This document shows positions 52,004 to 61,278 of a stretch of DNA of 64,000 nt, piece by piece (the first letter of the stretch is position 1; each line of letters starts with the position of its first letter). The stretch comes from an uncultured Anaerolineae bacterium (GTDB lineage: Bacteria > Chloroflexota > Anaerolineae > Promineifilales > Promineifilaceae): the NCBI GenBank assembly GCA_937943625.1, contig CALEAD010000004.1, forward strand, positions 62,001 through 126,000. The letters are read 5' to 3'. Below the pieces are notes generated by a model. It worked only from the letters and a program-made list of their open reading frames with translations, did not search any database and had not been told where the DNA came from. Both the position numbers and the translations under genes were made by a program.

Positions 52004-53365
52004 ATGCGAAAAACAATTAGCATCAGCCTTGCGCTATTCATACTGCTGATCTCAATCAGCGTGGGGGTGTGGTTGGGTCAAACCCTGCTCGCTGCTGCGG
52101 TTGAAAAACCAGTTAGTTACTTACCTGTTGTCTTACAGGGTCCGCTAACAACCTGGCCAACACCAACGCACACATCAACCCCCCTGGCAACAGCCACTGC
52201 TTTATCTACACCCGGCCATACGCCAACCGGAACAGCCTCATCCACGCACACACCAACTCTCTCTTCCACACCTACGCATACACCGGCAGCAACTGTCACG
52301 CCCACGCGCACGCCAACCCCCTCTTCCACGCCTACGCATACGCCGGCAGCAACAGCCACACCGACACACACGCCGACTTCTTCTTCAACCCCTACGCATA
52401 CACCGGTGGCAACAGCCTCGCCTACGCGCACGCCAACGCCTTCTCCCACGCCTCTGCCGGCCGGCAGCATTGTTGTAAACCATACCTCAGTTGCCCTTTT
52501 TGATCAGATACCAGAACAGTATTTGCAGGCAGCCGCGGCCCTCAACATGGCCTTCGTAGATCGCTCCGTCGGATTCAACATCCACCAGGGTCTCGACTGT
52601 CTAACTCACGAGACAAATGCCACCGCCCCAAGCTACTGTAAACGGTGGCAACATGTGCCCCTACATCCTGAATTCAATGTTGATCCCAGCGAGGTAAATT
52701 GGTACCGCCCAGGCGGCTATAACCGTTCCAACTGGGATTATTTCACCTGGCCCTATGTCGGCGACCCATCTATGCAAATCGGTTGCTCTGTAAGCACGGG
52801 TATGTGGTATGGCAAAGCAGAATGCTTTGAGCAATGGGCTTCGGGGCAGCTTAACAATTATCAGGTGTTGTCTTTCCAGTTCAGCTATCTGGAAGTGGAT
52901 AATAATTCCACCATTGCCAATCAGCCAGGTGGGTTCTTCTGGAATAACCCTGATCGCTATGATGTGTATGACCTACATGCGTTTACTGCGCAAAACCCCA
53001 ACCATGTGTTTATTTTTTGGACTTCTAGCCTGGCACGGAGTATTGGCACGGGCGTTTCTGAAAGTTTTAATCAGCAGATGCGCCAGTATGCGATTGCTAA
53101 TGGGTTCCCGCTTTTTGATGTTGCGGATATTCTTTCCCATGCCCCGGATGGTACGCCCTGTTATGATGACCGGGACGGAGTCCCTTATAACAACGGTCAA
53201 ATGTTTGAGAATTATCCTGATGATGGCCTGGATATCCCTGCTATTTGCCAGCATTACACCACGGAAGTCAATGGCGGTCACCTGGGTAGCGTTTCCGCCG
53301 GGATGATCCGTGTCTCTAAGGCTTTTTGGGTGCTTATGGCGCAAATCGCTGGTTGGCAACCGTAG
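52004..53365 (+). CDS. Secreted SGNH-hydrolase-like family protein, copy 3, long Thr/Pro linker
   Basis: 453 residues from ATG 52004 (AGGAAG upstream). Signal/anchor, YLPVVLQG, then a linker of about 105 residues made of THTPAATxTPTxTPT repeats, then the family domain with RSVGFNI and, near the end, [11 protein letters not shown], where the Asp of the DxxH motif is Asn. If the motif is catalytic this copy may be impaired or use a different acid. The domain is nearly identical to copy 2. No ACGGCCGT palindrome. Confidence 0.75.
   Translation: MRKTISISLALFILLISISVGVWLGQTLLAAAVEKPVSYLPVVLQGPLTTWPTPTHTSTPLATATALSTPGHTPTGTASSTHTPTLSSTPTHTPAATVTPTRTPTPSSTPTHTPAATATPTHTPTSSSTPTHTPVATASPTRTPTPSPTPLPAGSIVVNHTSVALFDQIPEQYLQAAAALNMAFVDRSVGFNIHQGLDCLTHETNATAPSYCKRWQHVPLHPEFNVDPSEVNWYRPGGYNRSNWDYFTWPYVGDPSMQIGCSVSTGMWYGKAECFEQWASGQLNNYQVLSFQFSYLEVDNNSTIANQPGGFFWNNPDRYDVYDLHAFTAQNPNHVFIFWTSSLARSIGTGVSESFNQQMRQYAIANGFPLFDVADILSHAPDGTPCYDDRDGVPYNNGQMFENYPDDGLDIPAICQHYTTEVNGGHLGSVSAGMIRVSKAFWVLMAQIAGWQP
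52255..52455 (+). repeat. 60-bp in-frame tandem repeat in the linker
   Basis: Roughly 3.3 units of about 60 bp, each beginning with variants of CCTACGCATACACCGG, encode 20-residue Thr/Pro/Ala/Ser units. In-frame length keeps the linker open. Such linkers span cell-wall or matrix layers and can vary in number between strains. Confidence 0.75.
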
Positions 53366-53389
53366 GGTTTGTCTGCAACATAAGGCGCT

Positions 53390-53485
53390 GGAGATAGCAT
53401 TTTTGCTGGTTACCAGTGTAGGGCGATTTGCCAAAATCGCGTTATGGCACCAGTAGTTAACATAAATTTCGCCATGCTCCAGTGA
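53390..53485 (-). repeat. Repeat family B, copy 4 (inverted)
   Basis: On the minus strand it reads CACTGGAGCATGGCGAAATT, then CTGGTGCCATAACGCGATTT and TGGTAACCAGCAAAAATGCT. It lies just after SGNH-like copy 3, inverted relative to the copies in front of the genes, so the cluster of copies 1-3 is bracketed by the family. Confidence 0.65.
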
Positions 53486-53590
53486 GGAGGAGAGGTCGGT
53501 TATAGACGTGGCCTGAATCTGGCTTGCTCAATCCAGGTCGTAAAAAAGTGGTCTGAGTGCCATAGTTTATGGCCTTGTGCCTTGTATGCG

Positions 53591-55282
53591 CTAGGGAGCA
53601 AGAGCCTGGGCAGCACGATTGGCATGTTGCGCCAGGTCGTTACGCCCCTGGGCGCGCCACCAGCTGGCGTAGTTTGTCATTTCGCCAGGCGCTTCGGGAA
53701 CGCCATGTAATAGGGGCACGGCCGTTTCTATCTGCCCTGACCAGATGTAGCTGTACGCCAGGGCTTTGCGTATGCCACGATGGGTGTGGTTGTAGGTATA
53801 AGCGGCAGTGAGGTAAGTGACGGCCGTTTCAAATTCTCGTTTACCTAATGCTAGCAAACCCAGGCGATAGAGAGCGCTGCTGTTGTGCGCGTTGTAGGCC
53901 AGGGCGCATGTAAAGGGGGTAGTATCTATCTGCCGCGCCAGTGTGCCATCATCCCATCGGTTGGTGGGCCAGTCGGCCAGCTCTATACGCCCCATTTGCA
54001 GCGCTCCCCAGTTGGCATAGGCGGCGCTGAGTAGTGGCCGGTAAAAGAAAGCGGCCGTTGCCACCATCACCAAAACCATTCCCCTGGCCACCAACCAATA
54101 GGGAACACGGCCGTTTCGGGCAGGGGGGCACGTTGTGGTTAAAGTTGCGGGTGCAAGCGCCACGGCCAGCCCTGCCAACAACAGCAGGTGAGGCGCGCCC
54201 CACGTGCCATAAAAGGCATCATCCACCCAACCGTGCAGCAGCAATGTCAGCAAACCGGCCAATAGGCCGAAGCGCAGCGCGCCATGCGCCCGGTCAGCTC
54301 GCAATAACAGGTGTAGGGTGGTGAGCATCAGGCCAAGAAAGGCAAGCAGTGCCAGTGGCCCCTGTTCTAGCCAGATATCCAGATACAGGTTATGCGCGTA
54401 GCTGAAAAAGAAAACGGGGATAACCCGCAGATATTGTGAGTAGAGGGGGCCAAAAGCCACCAATCCGCCGCCGCTGAGGGGATACTCGCCAATCAGGCTA
54501 AGGGTTTGCTGCGCCAAAATCAGGCGACTGAGGCCCCCGCCAAGTTGCCCGGCTGTGAACAGCAGGGCAAGCCCAAGCACAACCAGGGTGATGAGCATGC
54601 CGACCCAAACATACGGCCGTTTTACCCCCTGCGCCAGCAGCCAAAGGGACAACGCTGCAAGGAATGCGCCGCAGAAAAGCGCCAGCCACGCTCCGCGCGA
54701 GCTGCTAAACAGCAGCCCCCACGACATACAGGCAACTACAATACCCATGCCGCCTCCCCGCAACCAGCGCCGCTGCCACATCCACTGCCAGCTTAGTGTT
54801 CCTGCCAGCGGCAAAAAAGCAGCCAGCAGCCCCCCTGTTTTGTTGGCGTGCATCGCCGGCAAGCCGTTAGCAGGGCGTATGGTCATCCAGCGTGCGGTTA
54901 AAGCTTGCAAAAGCGCCCCATCTGCGGGCCAGCTTTGCCAATCCTGTGCCAGCAAAAAGTAAAGAGCGAATGCTGCTGTACTCACGCTCAACCAGGCAAC
55001 GGCGTGGACTAACTGCTGCTGCTTCAGTGCGGCGGCCAAGTAAAACCAAAGCGTGCCGGCCAATAAAACAGCCAGCTTGGCTGTAGCCCAGCGGCCATTG
55101 GGCGCAACCAGCAAGGCAAAAACGGCCGTAAACAAAAACAGCGCCAGCCAGCCATCTAAGGGCGTCCGGCGCGGCTTGAATTCCAAAAATAGAAACCAAA
55201 AAACGGCTGTAAACGCTGCTGCCGCTAATGCCAAGAGGGAAAACGTTGTGTCATGTTGCAAAAAAGTCATTAGAAAAAACAT
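53591..55282 (-). CDS. O-antigen ligase family protein with TPR-like C-terminus
   Basis: 563 residues: about 12 membrane helices, the ligase loop with SSSRGAWLALF and, later, YAHNLYLDIWLEQGP (His region of the Wzy_C family), then from about 455 a soluble TPR-like part (ALYRLGLLALGKREFETAVTYL). The larger of two such proteins in the window. It is convergent with the SGNH-like cluster and separated from the main glycan operon. Confidence 0.84.
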   Translation of the reverse strand: MFFLMTFLQHDTTFSLLALAAAAFTAVFWFLFLEFKPRRTPLDGWLALFLFTAVFALLVAPNGRWATAKLAVLLAGTLWFYLAAALKQQQLVHAVAWLSVSTAAFALYFLLAQDWQSWPADGALLQALTARWMTIRPANGLPAMHANKTGGLLAAFLPLAGTLSWQWMWQRRWLRGGGMGIVVACMSWGLLFSSSRGAWLALFCGAFLAALSLWLLAQGVKRPYVWVGMLITLVVLGLALLFTAGQLGGGLSRLILAQQTLSLIGEYPLSGGGLVAFGPLYSQYLRVIPVFFFSYAHNLYLDIWLEQGPLALLAFLGLMLTTLHLLLRADRAHGALRFGLLAGLLTLLLHGWVDDAFYGTWGAPHLLLLAGLAVALAPATLTTTCPPARNGRVPYWLVARGMVLVMVATAAFFYRPLLSAAYANWGALQMGRIELADWPTNRWDDGTLARQIDTTPFTCALAYNAHNSSALYRLGLLALGKREFETAVTYLTAAYTYNHTHRGIRKALAYSYIWSGQIETAVPLLHGVPEAPGEMTNYASWWRAQGRNDLAQHANRAAQALAP

Positions 55283-55349
55283 GCGGCGCTGTCAGGAGCG
55301 CCGCACTTCTGCTGTCAATTACATCAAACCACAGTTGCCATCATACCGC

Positions 55350-57041
55350 TTATTCATGCCCCCTTGTCTGCCAGCTAAGCGTCTGCATGCCCACGCTCAG
55401 AGCAGATTTCACGGTCGAAATATCCGACATGACCATTTTTGCATAGGTCTTCATTGGCTCCGGGCGCAGCGCCCATTCACGAAAGGCGCGCTTCTGCCAA
55501 TAGAGCAACCGCTCCGCAGAAAGATTCTCATAATCCAGCACGGTGCCCTTGTCCATATCCACCTGTTCCCAGCGCGTGCCCGGCCGGAACCAGCCATTCT
55601 CCACCACTTCAAAGAAGAAAGGCGTGCCGGGGTAAGGGGCAGCCACGTGGAAAAGGGCAATATCCAGGGGCAACGACTTAGAAAAACGGATTGTATCCTG
55701 AATGGTTTCTTCCGTTTCTCCTGGCAGACCAATGATAAAATAGCCCCAATTCTTGATGCCCGCTTCACGCGCCCAACGCAGCGCCCGTTCCGCTTTATCT
55801 GGGTATGCGCCTTTGCGCGCATGACGCAGAATTTGCTCGTTACCACTCTCAATTCCCCAAGAGATGAGGTGACAACCTGCCTGCCCCATCAGCTTTAGCA
55901 TCTCCTTATCCACGTAATCTACGCGACTGTTACACGTCCATTTGATGTTGATATTTTGCGCAATCATCAACCGACACAGTTCTACCACCTGGTCGCGGTT
56001 AACGGTAAACAGATCGGCATACATGTGGATATTGTGGATGCCTTGCTTCTTGAGTATCCACATCTCTTCAATTATTTTCTCTGGGGAGCGCAGGCGCACG
56101 GAGTATTGGTAGCTAACGTGCTTGATGCAGTAGGTACATCCGGCCGGGCAGCCGCGGCTGGTAACAATAAAGGTAAACGGCCCCTTGATTAAAGGCATAC
56201 GCTGCTTATCTAGAGGCAGCAGGTGGTGCATGGGAATGGGTAGATCATCCAGGTTGGAGATAAACGGCCGTGTTTCATTCACGACAATCTCTCCCCTATC
56301 ACGCCAGGCAATGCCCTTAATACGCCTCATATCTACCGTGCCATCTGGCCTGATTGCCGGCACATAAGCCGGGTCATGCTCGGCAATCATTTTGCGGATG
56401 TGCGCCGGGCGTTGCTCTATTTTTCCTTCCAGATTATCTAGCAGATCACGGATTGTCAGGTCCGGCTCTCCTACTAATGCAATATCTAACGCCGGGTAAG
56501 GGCGCATTGTCTCCACAGGAATAGGCGTAATGTGGGTGCCAAAAGCGATAGTCGTAGCGCCGCGCGCCTTGGCGATAAAACAGCCGTACATGTCATTTTC
56601 GAGCGTCGGGGCGGTTAGTTGCGTCAGGTAATACCTGGGTTGCAGCTCTTCTAGTTTTTGCGTAAATTCTGGCCAGCTCATCCGCTCAGCATTGGCGTCA
56701 ACGACAGCTACTTTGTATTCCGGGTAAAGCATAGCGGCCATCTGCGCCAGAGAAACCTGGGGCCAGACCATATTTTCCCGGGTGCGCCGCCCAACCCGGT
56801 GCTGCGTGCGAATCCACAGCCCACCATCGGGTGTGGGGGGGTTTACCAACACAATATCTACCGCTTTTTCTGACCGCTCGGCGCGCAGCAATCCCTCACG
56901 CACAATGGCATCCGCATTCGGAAAATCGGCCATGCGCAGCCGTGGCACACGGCGCGTGCCTAAATTTTCCCGCAGCGGGTCTTTTGCCCTGTCCTGGCCG
57001 TTGCCGTTTACTTGCACATCTGCCACCTTTACCTGAGTCAT
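55350..57041 (-). CDS. B12-binding-domain radical SAM protein
   Basis: 563 residues from ATG 57041 (GGAGG upstream). An N-terminal cobalamin-binding-like domain (about 60-210; VDIVLVNPPTPDGGLW, YKVAVVDAN) is followed by a radical SAM core with the cluster motif C298-x3-C302-x2-C305 (GCPAGCTYC), then WGIESGNEQIL. Anaerobic methyl transfer or cyclisation on an unidentified substrate, BchE/PhpK-like. It is flanked by a polyprenyl-phosphate GT2 and an O-antigen ligase, so a lipid or glycan substrate is plausible but unproven. Confidence 0.85.
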   Translation of the reverse strand: MTQVKVADVQVNGNGQDRAKDPLRENLGTRRVPRLRMADFPNADAIVREGLLRAERSEKAVDIVLVNPPTPDGGLWIRTQHRVGRRTRENMVWPQVSLAQMAAMLYPEYKVAVVDANAERMSWPEFTQKLEELQPRYYLTQLTAPTLENDMYGCFIAKARGATTIAFGTHITPIPVETMRPYPALDIALVGEPDLTIRDLLDNLEGKIEQRPAHIRKMIAEHDPAYVPAIRPDGTVDMRRIKGIAWRDRGEIVVNETRPFISNLDDLPIPMHHLLPLDKQRMPLIKGPFTFIVTSRGCPAGCTYCIKHVSYQYSVRLRSPEKIIEEMWILKKQGIHNIHMYADLFTVNRDQVVELCRLMIAQNINIKWTCNSRVDYVDKEMLKLMGQAGCHLISWGIESGNEQILRHARKGAYPDKAERALRWAREAGIKNWGYFIIGLPGETEETIQDTIRFSKSLPLDIALFHVAAPYPGTPFFFEVVENGWFRPGTRWEQVDMDKGTVLDYENLSAERLLYWQKRAFREWALRPEPMKTYAKMVMSDISTVKSALSVGMQTLSWQTRGHE

Positions 57042-57124
57042 ACTTTTCCTCCACACTCAGAATCGCTGTGCTTCTGAGATAATTTTTCTGCCGTTTCCAC
57101 TATTGTGTGTAATGGATATTACAA

Positions 57125-57148
57125 TTTTTCTTACAATTATAAGAAAAA
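57125..57148 (-). promoter_or_regulatory. AT-rich palindrome with TATAAT, possible promoter/operator
   Basis: A perfect 9-bp inverted repeat (57125-57133 with 57140-57148, TTTTTCTTA/TAAGAAAAA) upstream of the radical SAM gene. On the minus strand it contains TATAAT (57141-57136), but no good -35 at 16-18 bases was found. It could be a promoter overlapped by an operator. Confidence 0.35.
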
Positions 57149-57197
57149 GTCCCACTACGACGACTTGCGGCTTTCTGCTGGAGCCAATAAAGCAAAC

Positions 57198-58397
57198 TTA
57201 AAGCGCACGCAAATCTTTTTGGGTCAACAATTCACGCCGCCCTAATTCCTCAAGCACGCGCAGTAAAATCCAGTAAATGATCAGTTGGATCCCTACAAGC
57301 GTGGCCATGGCACTGCCCAGCAGCCATAGCCAGAGGCGCTCTATTTCTTCGCCGCCAATACCCAGTGCCAGACTGGCAACGGCCGTTACCAGGCCAACTG
57401 CCACACTCAACACTCCCATCCAGCCAAAGTGATGATTGAGCGGTGTTTTCTTAAAAATCGGCTTGCCCAACAACCCCTGGCGCACGGGGCGTTTATGGAA
57501 AATCGTCACCGTATAGTTAAAGGTCACACCAAGGGCAAAGAGGCTAACTCCCACAACAGCTGCTACCAAAGCCGTAAATACAGCCGCAACGCCCCACGCC
57601 CCTAATTCTGTGATCCCACTCAGGCGGGCAACCACTAACCCCAGCAAAATCAGCCCCGCCAACCCAACGCCACCCACTCCCAATAAACCAAAAATGCGCA
57701 CCGGGTTATAGGTAAGCACTGTCCAGACCATAGATTGCAAAAACAGCGTACCATCCCCCACCACGCTCAACTTCGAGCGACCCAACCGCTCACTATACGG
57801 AATGGGCACTTCCTTAATGATAATGCGCTCGTGAATAGCCCGTGTGCTCATCACCGGCGTCAGGTTCAAGCCGTCTGGCAACGGATAGACCCGCTCCATA
57901 ATCTCGCGTCTAAAGACGCGCATCCCGCTGGCGCTATCTGTCACGCGCTGACGGCCAATTAGCGACAGCAAATTGGCAAAGAAAAAGTTCCCCACGCGCC
58001 GCGTCAGCGGCATCTGGCTTTCGGCCCCCGCCATGCGCGAGCCGATCACCAATTCCGCCCCCTGTAAAACCTCTGTGCAAAGCTGGGGAAAATGCTCTGG
58101 TGGGTACGTCCCGTCCGCATCCAAAAACCCGATCAACTCCCCTTGGGAAGCAGCAAAACCTGTCTTAAGGGCGCCGCCATACCCCTTGTTGTGCTCATGC
58201 TGAATCAGGCGTACTCCCTCAATGGCGCGCGCGATTTCTACGGTGCGATCTTTTGAGCCGTCATCCACGACGATCAGCTCCAGGCCATCTACGCCAACCT
58301 TTGCCAGATCGGCGCGGATAGCCAGAACGCGCCGGGCAATTTCTGCAATACCATCTTCTTCGTTATATGCCGGAATTACTACGGATAATGTGGTCAT
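57198..58397 (-). CDS. Polyprenyl-phosphate glycosyltransferase (GT2 with membrane C-terminus)
   Basis: 399 residues. GT2 domain: [46 protein letters not shown] (DXD), [14 protein letters not shown], as in dolichyl-phosphate sugar synthases. After about 235, four membrane helices follow, GtrB/ArnC-like. ATG 58397 is used; a GTG one codon earlier is possible. Likely supplies a lipid-linked sugar. Confidence 0.9.
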   Translation of the reverse strand: MTTLSVVIPAYNEEDGIAEIARRVLAIRADLAKVGVDGLELIVVDDGSKDRTVEIARAIEGVRLIQHEHNKGYGGALKTGFAASQGELIGFLDADGTYPPEHFPQLCTEVLQGAELVIGSRMAGAESQMPLTRRVGNFFFANLLSLIGRQRVTDSASGMRVFRREIMERVYPLPDGLNLTPVMSTRAIHERIIIKEVPIPYSERLGRSKLSVVGDGTLFLQSMVWTVLTYNPVRIFGLLGVGGVGLAGLILLGLVVARLSGITELGAWGVAAVFTALVAAVVGVSLFALGVTFNYTVTIFHKRPVRQGLLGKPIFKKTPLNHHFGWMGVLSVAVGLVTAVASLALGIGGEEIERLWLWLLGSAMATLVGIQLIIYWILLRVLEELGRRELLTQKDLRAL

Positions 58398-58478
58398 CAC
58401 TCTTTCTTCCTAATACCAGGTTGAGCCATCAGACAAGGGGCAAAACAACTGGTCCGAATTGAATCAATAAAAATTGAA

Positions 58479-59210
58479 TCAATAAATGGGAAGCACTTTT
58501 TCAGGGCTGCTGCCGTCTATTTGTTTGATAATGCGCGCCGGGACACCACCAACTACTGTGTGCGGAGGCACGTCTTTGGTCACCACGGCGCCAGCCGCCA
58601 CGACTGCACCCTTCCCCACACGCACGCCGTCGGTGATAATTGCTCCAGCACCCAGCCAGACGTCGTCCTCAATCACAATCCCTTCGGCAGTAATGCCCTG
58701 GCCTATAAACGGCCGTTGTGGGTCAGCAAACACGTGATTGACAGCAATAATTTGCGTAAAAGGGGACGTATACACCCGGTCACCGATGGTCACTCCCCCC
58801 TGCCCGCGAATGACGCTGTACTCACCGACCAGGCTATTTTTGCCAATTTTAATGCCCGAATGCGGCATATTGCGGAAATTGTAGACATGCAGCACTGCGC
58901 CGTGCATCACGATTGTTTCGTCGCCTATTTCTATCCCATTGGGCATGGCGTGTAAATAAACTCCCTGATCTAAATAGACACCACGCCCCAGGCGAATATA
59001 ATTGGCAAAGCGCAGACGTACCCCATTTTCAATCGCGGCCACCCCGTCCATGCGCAAAATCAGGCGATACAGCACGCCGCGAATGGCAATGCCTACCAAT
59101 GTAGGGATCCATCCTACCAGTAAATAAAGCGTCTGCTCTAGCAGGTAACGGCCGAAACCAGCAGCCTGTCTGCTCAGGTAAAGGTTGAGAGTTTTGATGA
59201 GTGAACTCAC
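58479..59210 (-). CDS. Left-handed beta-helix (hexapeptide) acyltransferase
   Basis: 243 residues, GTG start at 59210. After an N-terminal membrane-associated segment (about 20-50) come hexapeptide repeats ([LIV]GxxxxI-type) with the catalytic-site stretch [19 protein letters not shown] and the terminal [19 protein letters not shown] of WbbJ/NodL/LacA-type acetyltransferases. It would acetylate a sugar. It is divergent from the CDP-glucose 4,6-dehydratase gene, 136 bp away. Confidence 0.88.
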   Translation of the reverse strand: MSSLIKTLNLYLSRQAAGFGRYLLEQTLYLLVGWIPTLVGIAIRGVLYRLILRMDGVAAIENGVRLRFANYIRLGRGVYLDQGVYLHAMPNGIEIGDETIVMHGAVLHVYNFRNMPHSGIKIGKNSLVGEYSVIRGQGGVTIGDRVYTSPFTQIIAVNHVFADPQRPFIGQGITAEGIVIEDDVWLGAGAIITDGVRVGKGAVVAAGAVVTKDVPPHTVVGGVPARIIKQIDGSSPEKVLPIY

Positions 59211-59346
59211 GTGGGTTAATAGTCGGTGAATGAACAGGTAAAGCAGAATTTATTTGCGCGTTTTGCTGTTGCGGCCATAATATCACCCCAAGTATGAAAA
59301 AAACAGCTTACAACACGGCTTACACAGCCAGTCGCAGGAACTAATT

Positions 59347-60462
59347 ATGTGTACCTTATTTAATGGCGTCTACCAGGACATGAGTGTTTTGCTTACCGGG
59401 CACACCGGCTTCAAAGGTTCCTGGCTGGCAGCATGGTTGCACCTCTTGGGTGCAAATGTGGTGGGCTTCAGCTTGCCAGAACCACCCACCACACCAAACA
59501 ACTTTGACATAGCCGGGTTGCATGAACAAGTCGTTGACCTGCGCGGAGATGTGAGGGACGCAACGGCCGTTGTCAATCTCATTGACACATACAAACCTAC
59601 GCTCATTTTCCATCTGGCGGCGCAACCCATTGTGCTGCGCGGCATAGCCGAACCACAGCTAACTTTTGACATTAATGTGAACGGAACCGTGAACGTGCTA
59701 GAAGCAGCCCGGCGAGTCGGTCATGTGCGCGGTATTGTCGTCGTTACCACGGACAAAGTGTATGAAAATCGTGAATGGCCATGGGGCTACCGCGAAAATG
59801 ATCGCCTGGGTGGGCACGACCCCTATAGCGCCAGCAAGGCCATGGCCGAACTGGCCGTAAACGCTTATCGCAGCACCTTCTTTGCCCCACAAACCTATGC
59901 GCAGCATGGGGTTGCCCTGGCAACTGCACGCGCAGGCAATGTCATTGGTGGGGGTGACTTTGGCGACTATCGCCTGGTTCCAGACTGTATGCGGGCTCTA
60001 ATGGCAGGGGTGCCTATTGGCGTGCGCAATCCATTAAGTGTACGCCCCTGGCAACATGTCCTGGAGCCGTTAAGCGGCTATCTGTGGCTAGGAGCCAGAT
60101 TGCTACAAGAGGGGCAGGCTTTTGCTGAAGCGTGGAATTTTGGCCCGCGCGAACAGCGGGGCCTTTCTACGCGCGAAATTGCCGAAAAGCTAATTGCGCT
60201 TTGGGGTAGTGGCACCTGGACGCACACCGAGTCGGGCTATGCGAAGGTCGAAACCGGTCTCTTACGCCTGAACTGGGACAAAGCTGCTACTCGGCTTGGC
60301 TGGCAACCGGTCTTTACCTGGGATGAGGCGCTGGCCGAAATAGTGGCCTGGTTTAAGGCGTACCAGGCAGGGGCCGATATGTACGCTATCCTGCAGGCGC
60401 ACATTACCGCGTATGTGCAGCACGCAGAGGCGCTGGGGCTGCCCTGGGCTTGTAATAGGTAG
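59347..60462 (+). CDS. rfbG: CDP-glucose 4,6-dehydratase
   Basis: 371-residue extended SDR enzyme making CDP-4-keto-6-deoxyglucose, the entry to 3,6-dideoxyhexoses. LLTGHTGFKGSWLAAW (NAD site), TTDKVYENREW, DPYSASKAMAE (Tyr/Lys), RAGNVIGGGDFGDYRLVPD and PWQHVLEPLSGYLWLG are family hallmarks. The first ATG is kept because homologues begin with a similar short FNGVY-like lead. No CDP-glucose synthase (rfbF) is in the window. Confidence 0.93.
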   Translation: MCTLFNGVYQDMSVLLTGHTGFKGSWLAAWLHLLGANVVGFSLPEPPTTPNNFDIAGLHEQVVDLRGDVRDATAVVNLIDTYKPTLIFHLAAQPIVLRGIAEPQLTFDINVNGTVNVLEAARRVGHVRGIVVVTTDKVYENREWPWGYRENDRLGGHDPYSASKAMAELAVNAYRSTFFAPQTYAQHGVALATARAGNVIGGGDFGDYRLVPDCMRALMAGVPIGVRNPLSVRPWQHVLEPLSGYLWLGARLLQEGQAFAEAWNFGPREQRGLSTREIAEKLIALWGSGTWTHTESGYAKVETGLLRLNWDKAATRLGWQPVFTWDEALAEIVAWFKAYQAGADMYAILQAHITAYVQHAEALGLPWACNR

Positions 60463-60524
60463 CGCGTATATGGCCCTCAGTGAATGTCGTGTTCTCTGCT
60501 TGTTCTGGGCTTAGCAGACCGGTT

Positions 60525-61166
60525 ATGAGGAATCTGGCGGAATCTGACCCCTATCTCCAGGAAAGCAGTGCCCTCTACGCCGCCTGCGGCAGCGCCGACC
60601 CGGTTCAGCAGGAAACAGCCTACCGGGAACTGTGGCGTTATCTCTACCGCGTGGCTCTCTTTATGACCCGCAACCAGCCAGATGGCGACGCCCTGGCGCA
60701 GGATTGTGCCCAGCGGGCGCTCCTGCGGGTGCACCAGGAGTATGCGCGCTGTATTGAACCGGCTGCCTTTCACGCCTGGGCGCGGCGTATTGTCACTAAC
60801 CTGGTGATTGATGAACTGCGGCGGCAGCGCCGCTTGCAGCCTTTCCCGGAACCGGAACAGGAAGCGACCTTGCCCATTGCCAGTGGCAAGAATGTGGAAA
60901 CGGCCGTTCTCCACTCCCTTACCGCCCATTCCCTGCGCCAGCTGTTGCGGCAAGCCCCCATCAGCGACCGCTCGCGCCGCGTGGTGATCGGCCGTTACCT
61001 GGACGACCTGCCCGATGAGCATCTGGCAATAACCGAAGGGAACCTGGCCAATCAGGAAGTATTATCCAGTCATGTTCAGGTCACCCGCGCTAAAAATATC
61101 GCCAAGCTGCGCCAGTGGCCGATGTTGGGACAATTTTTGCAGGAGGTAGCTGAAGGGAAAGGTTAA
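60525..61166 (+). CDS. Sigma-70-family (ECF-like) sigma factor
   Basis: 213 residues from ATG 60525; a GTG 15 codons upstream is possible and neither has a clear Shine-Dalgarno. Region 2 is visible (WRYLYRVALFMTRNQPDGDALAQDCAQRALLRVHQEY, then FHAWARRIVTNLVIDELRRQRR). Region 4 is divergent (RSRRVVIGRYLDDLPDEHLA followed by SHVQVTRAKNIAKLRQ), still a helix-turn-helix pattern. The next gene encodes a zinc-finger protein typical of its anti-sigma partner. Confidence 0.8.
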   Translation: MRNLAESDPYLQESSALYAACGSADPVQQETAYRELWRYLYRVALFMTRNQPDGDALAQDCAQRALLRVHQEYARCIEPAAFHAWARRIVTNLVIDELRRQRRLQPFPEPEQEATLPIASGKNVETAVLHSLTAHSLRQLLRQAPISDRSRRVVIGRYLDDLPDEHLAITEGNLANQEVLSSHVQVTRAKNIAKLRQWPMLGQFLQEVAEGKG

Positions 61167-61232
61167 CCAGCCACAATCCGTCTTCCTCAAAATCAGGAAG
61201 AAGACTTCACTGGCTACGCCGATCACCTGTGG

Positions 61233-61271
61233 CGCGGTTTTCTAAACCGCGTATCGAACGGGAAGTTCGAT
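61233..61271 (+). other. Two tandem hairpins between sigma and anti-sigma genes
   Basis: CGCGGTTT/AAACCGCG (61233-61240 with 61244-61251, 3-base loop), directly followed by ATCGAAC/GTTCGAT (61253-61259 with 61265-61271). They precede leader-repeat copy 6 and may attenuate transcription into the anti-sigma-like gene. Confidence 0.45.
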
Positions 61272-61278
61272 TTACGGA

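Noticed and set aside
49128-53485. Insertion sequence or prophage around the SGNH-like cluster
   Set aside because: Repeats are present but no transposase, integrase or phage gene is found in the region.
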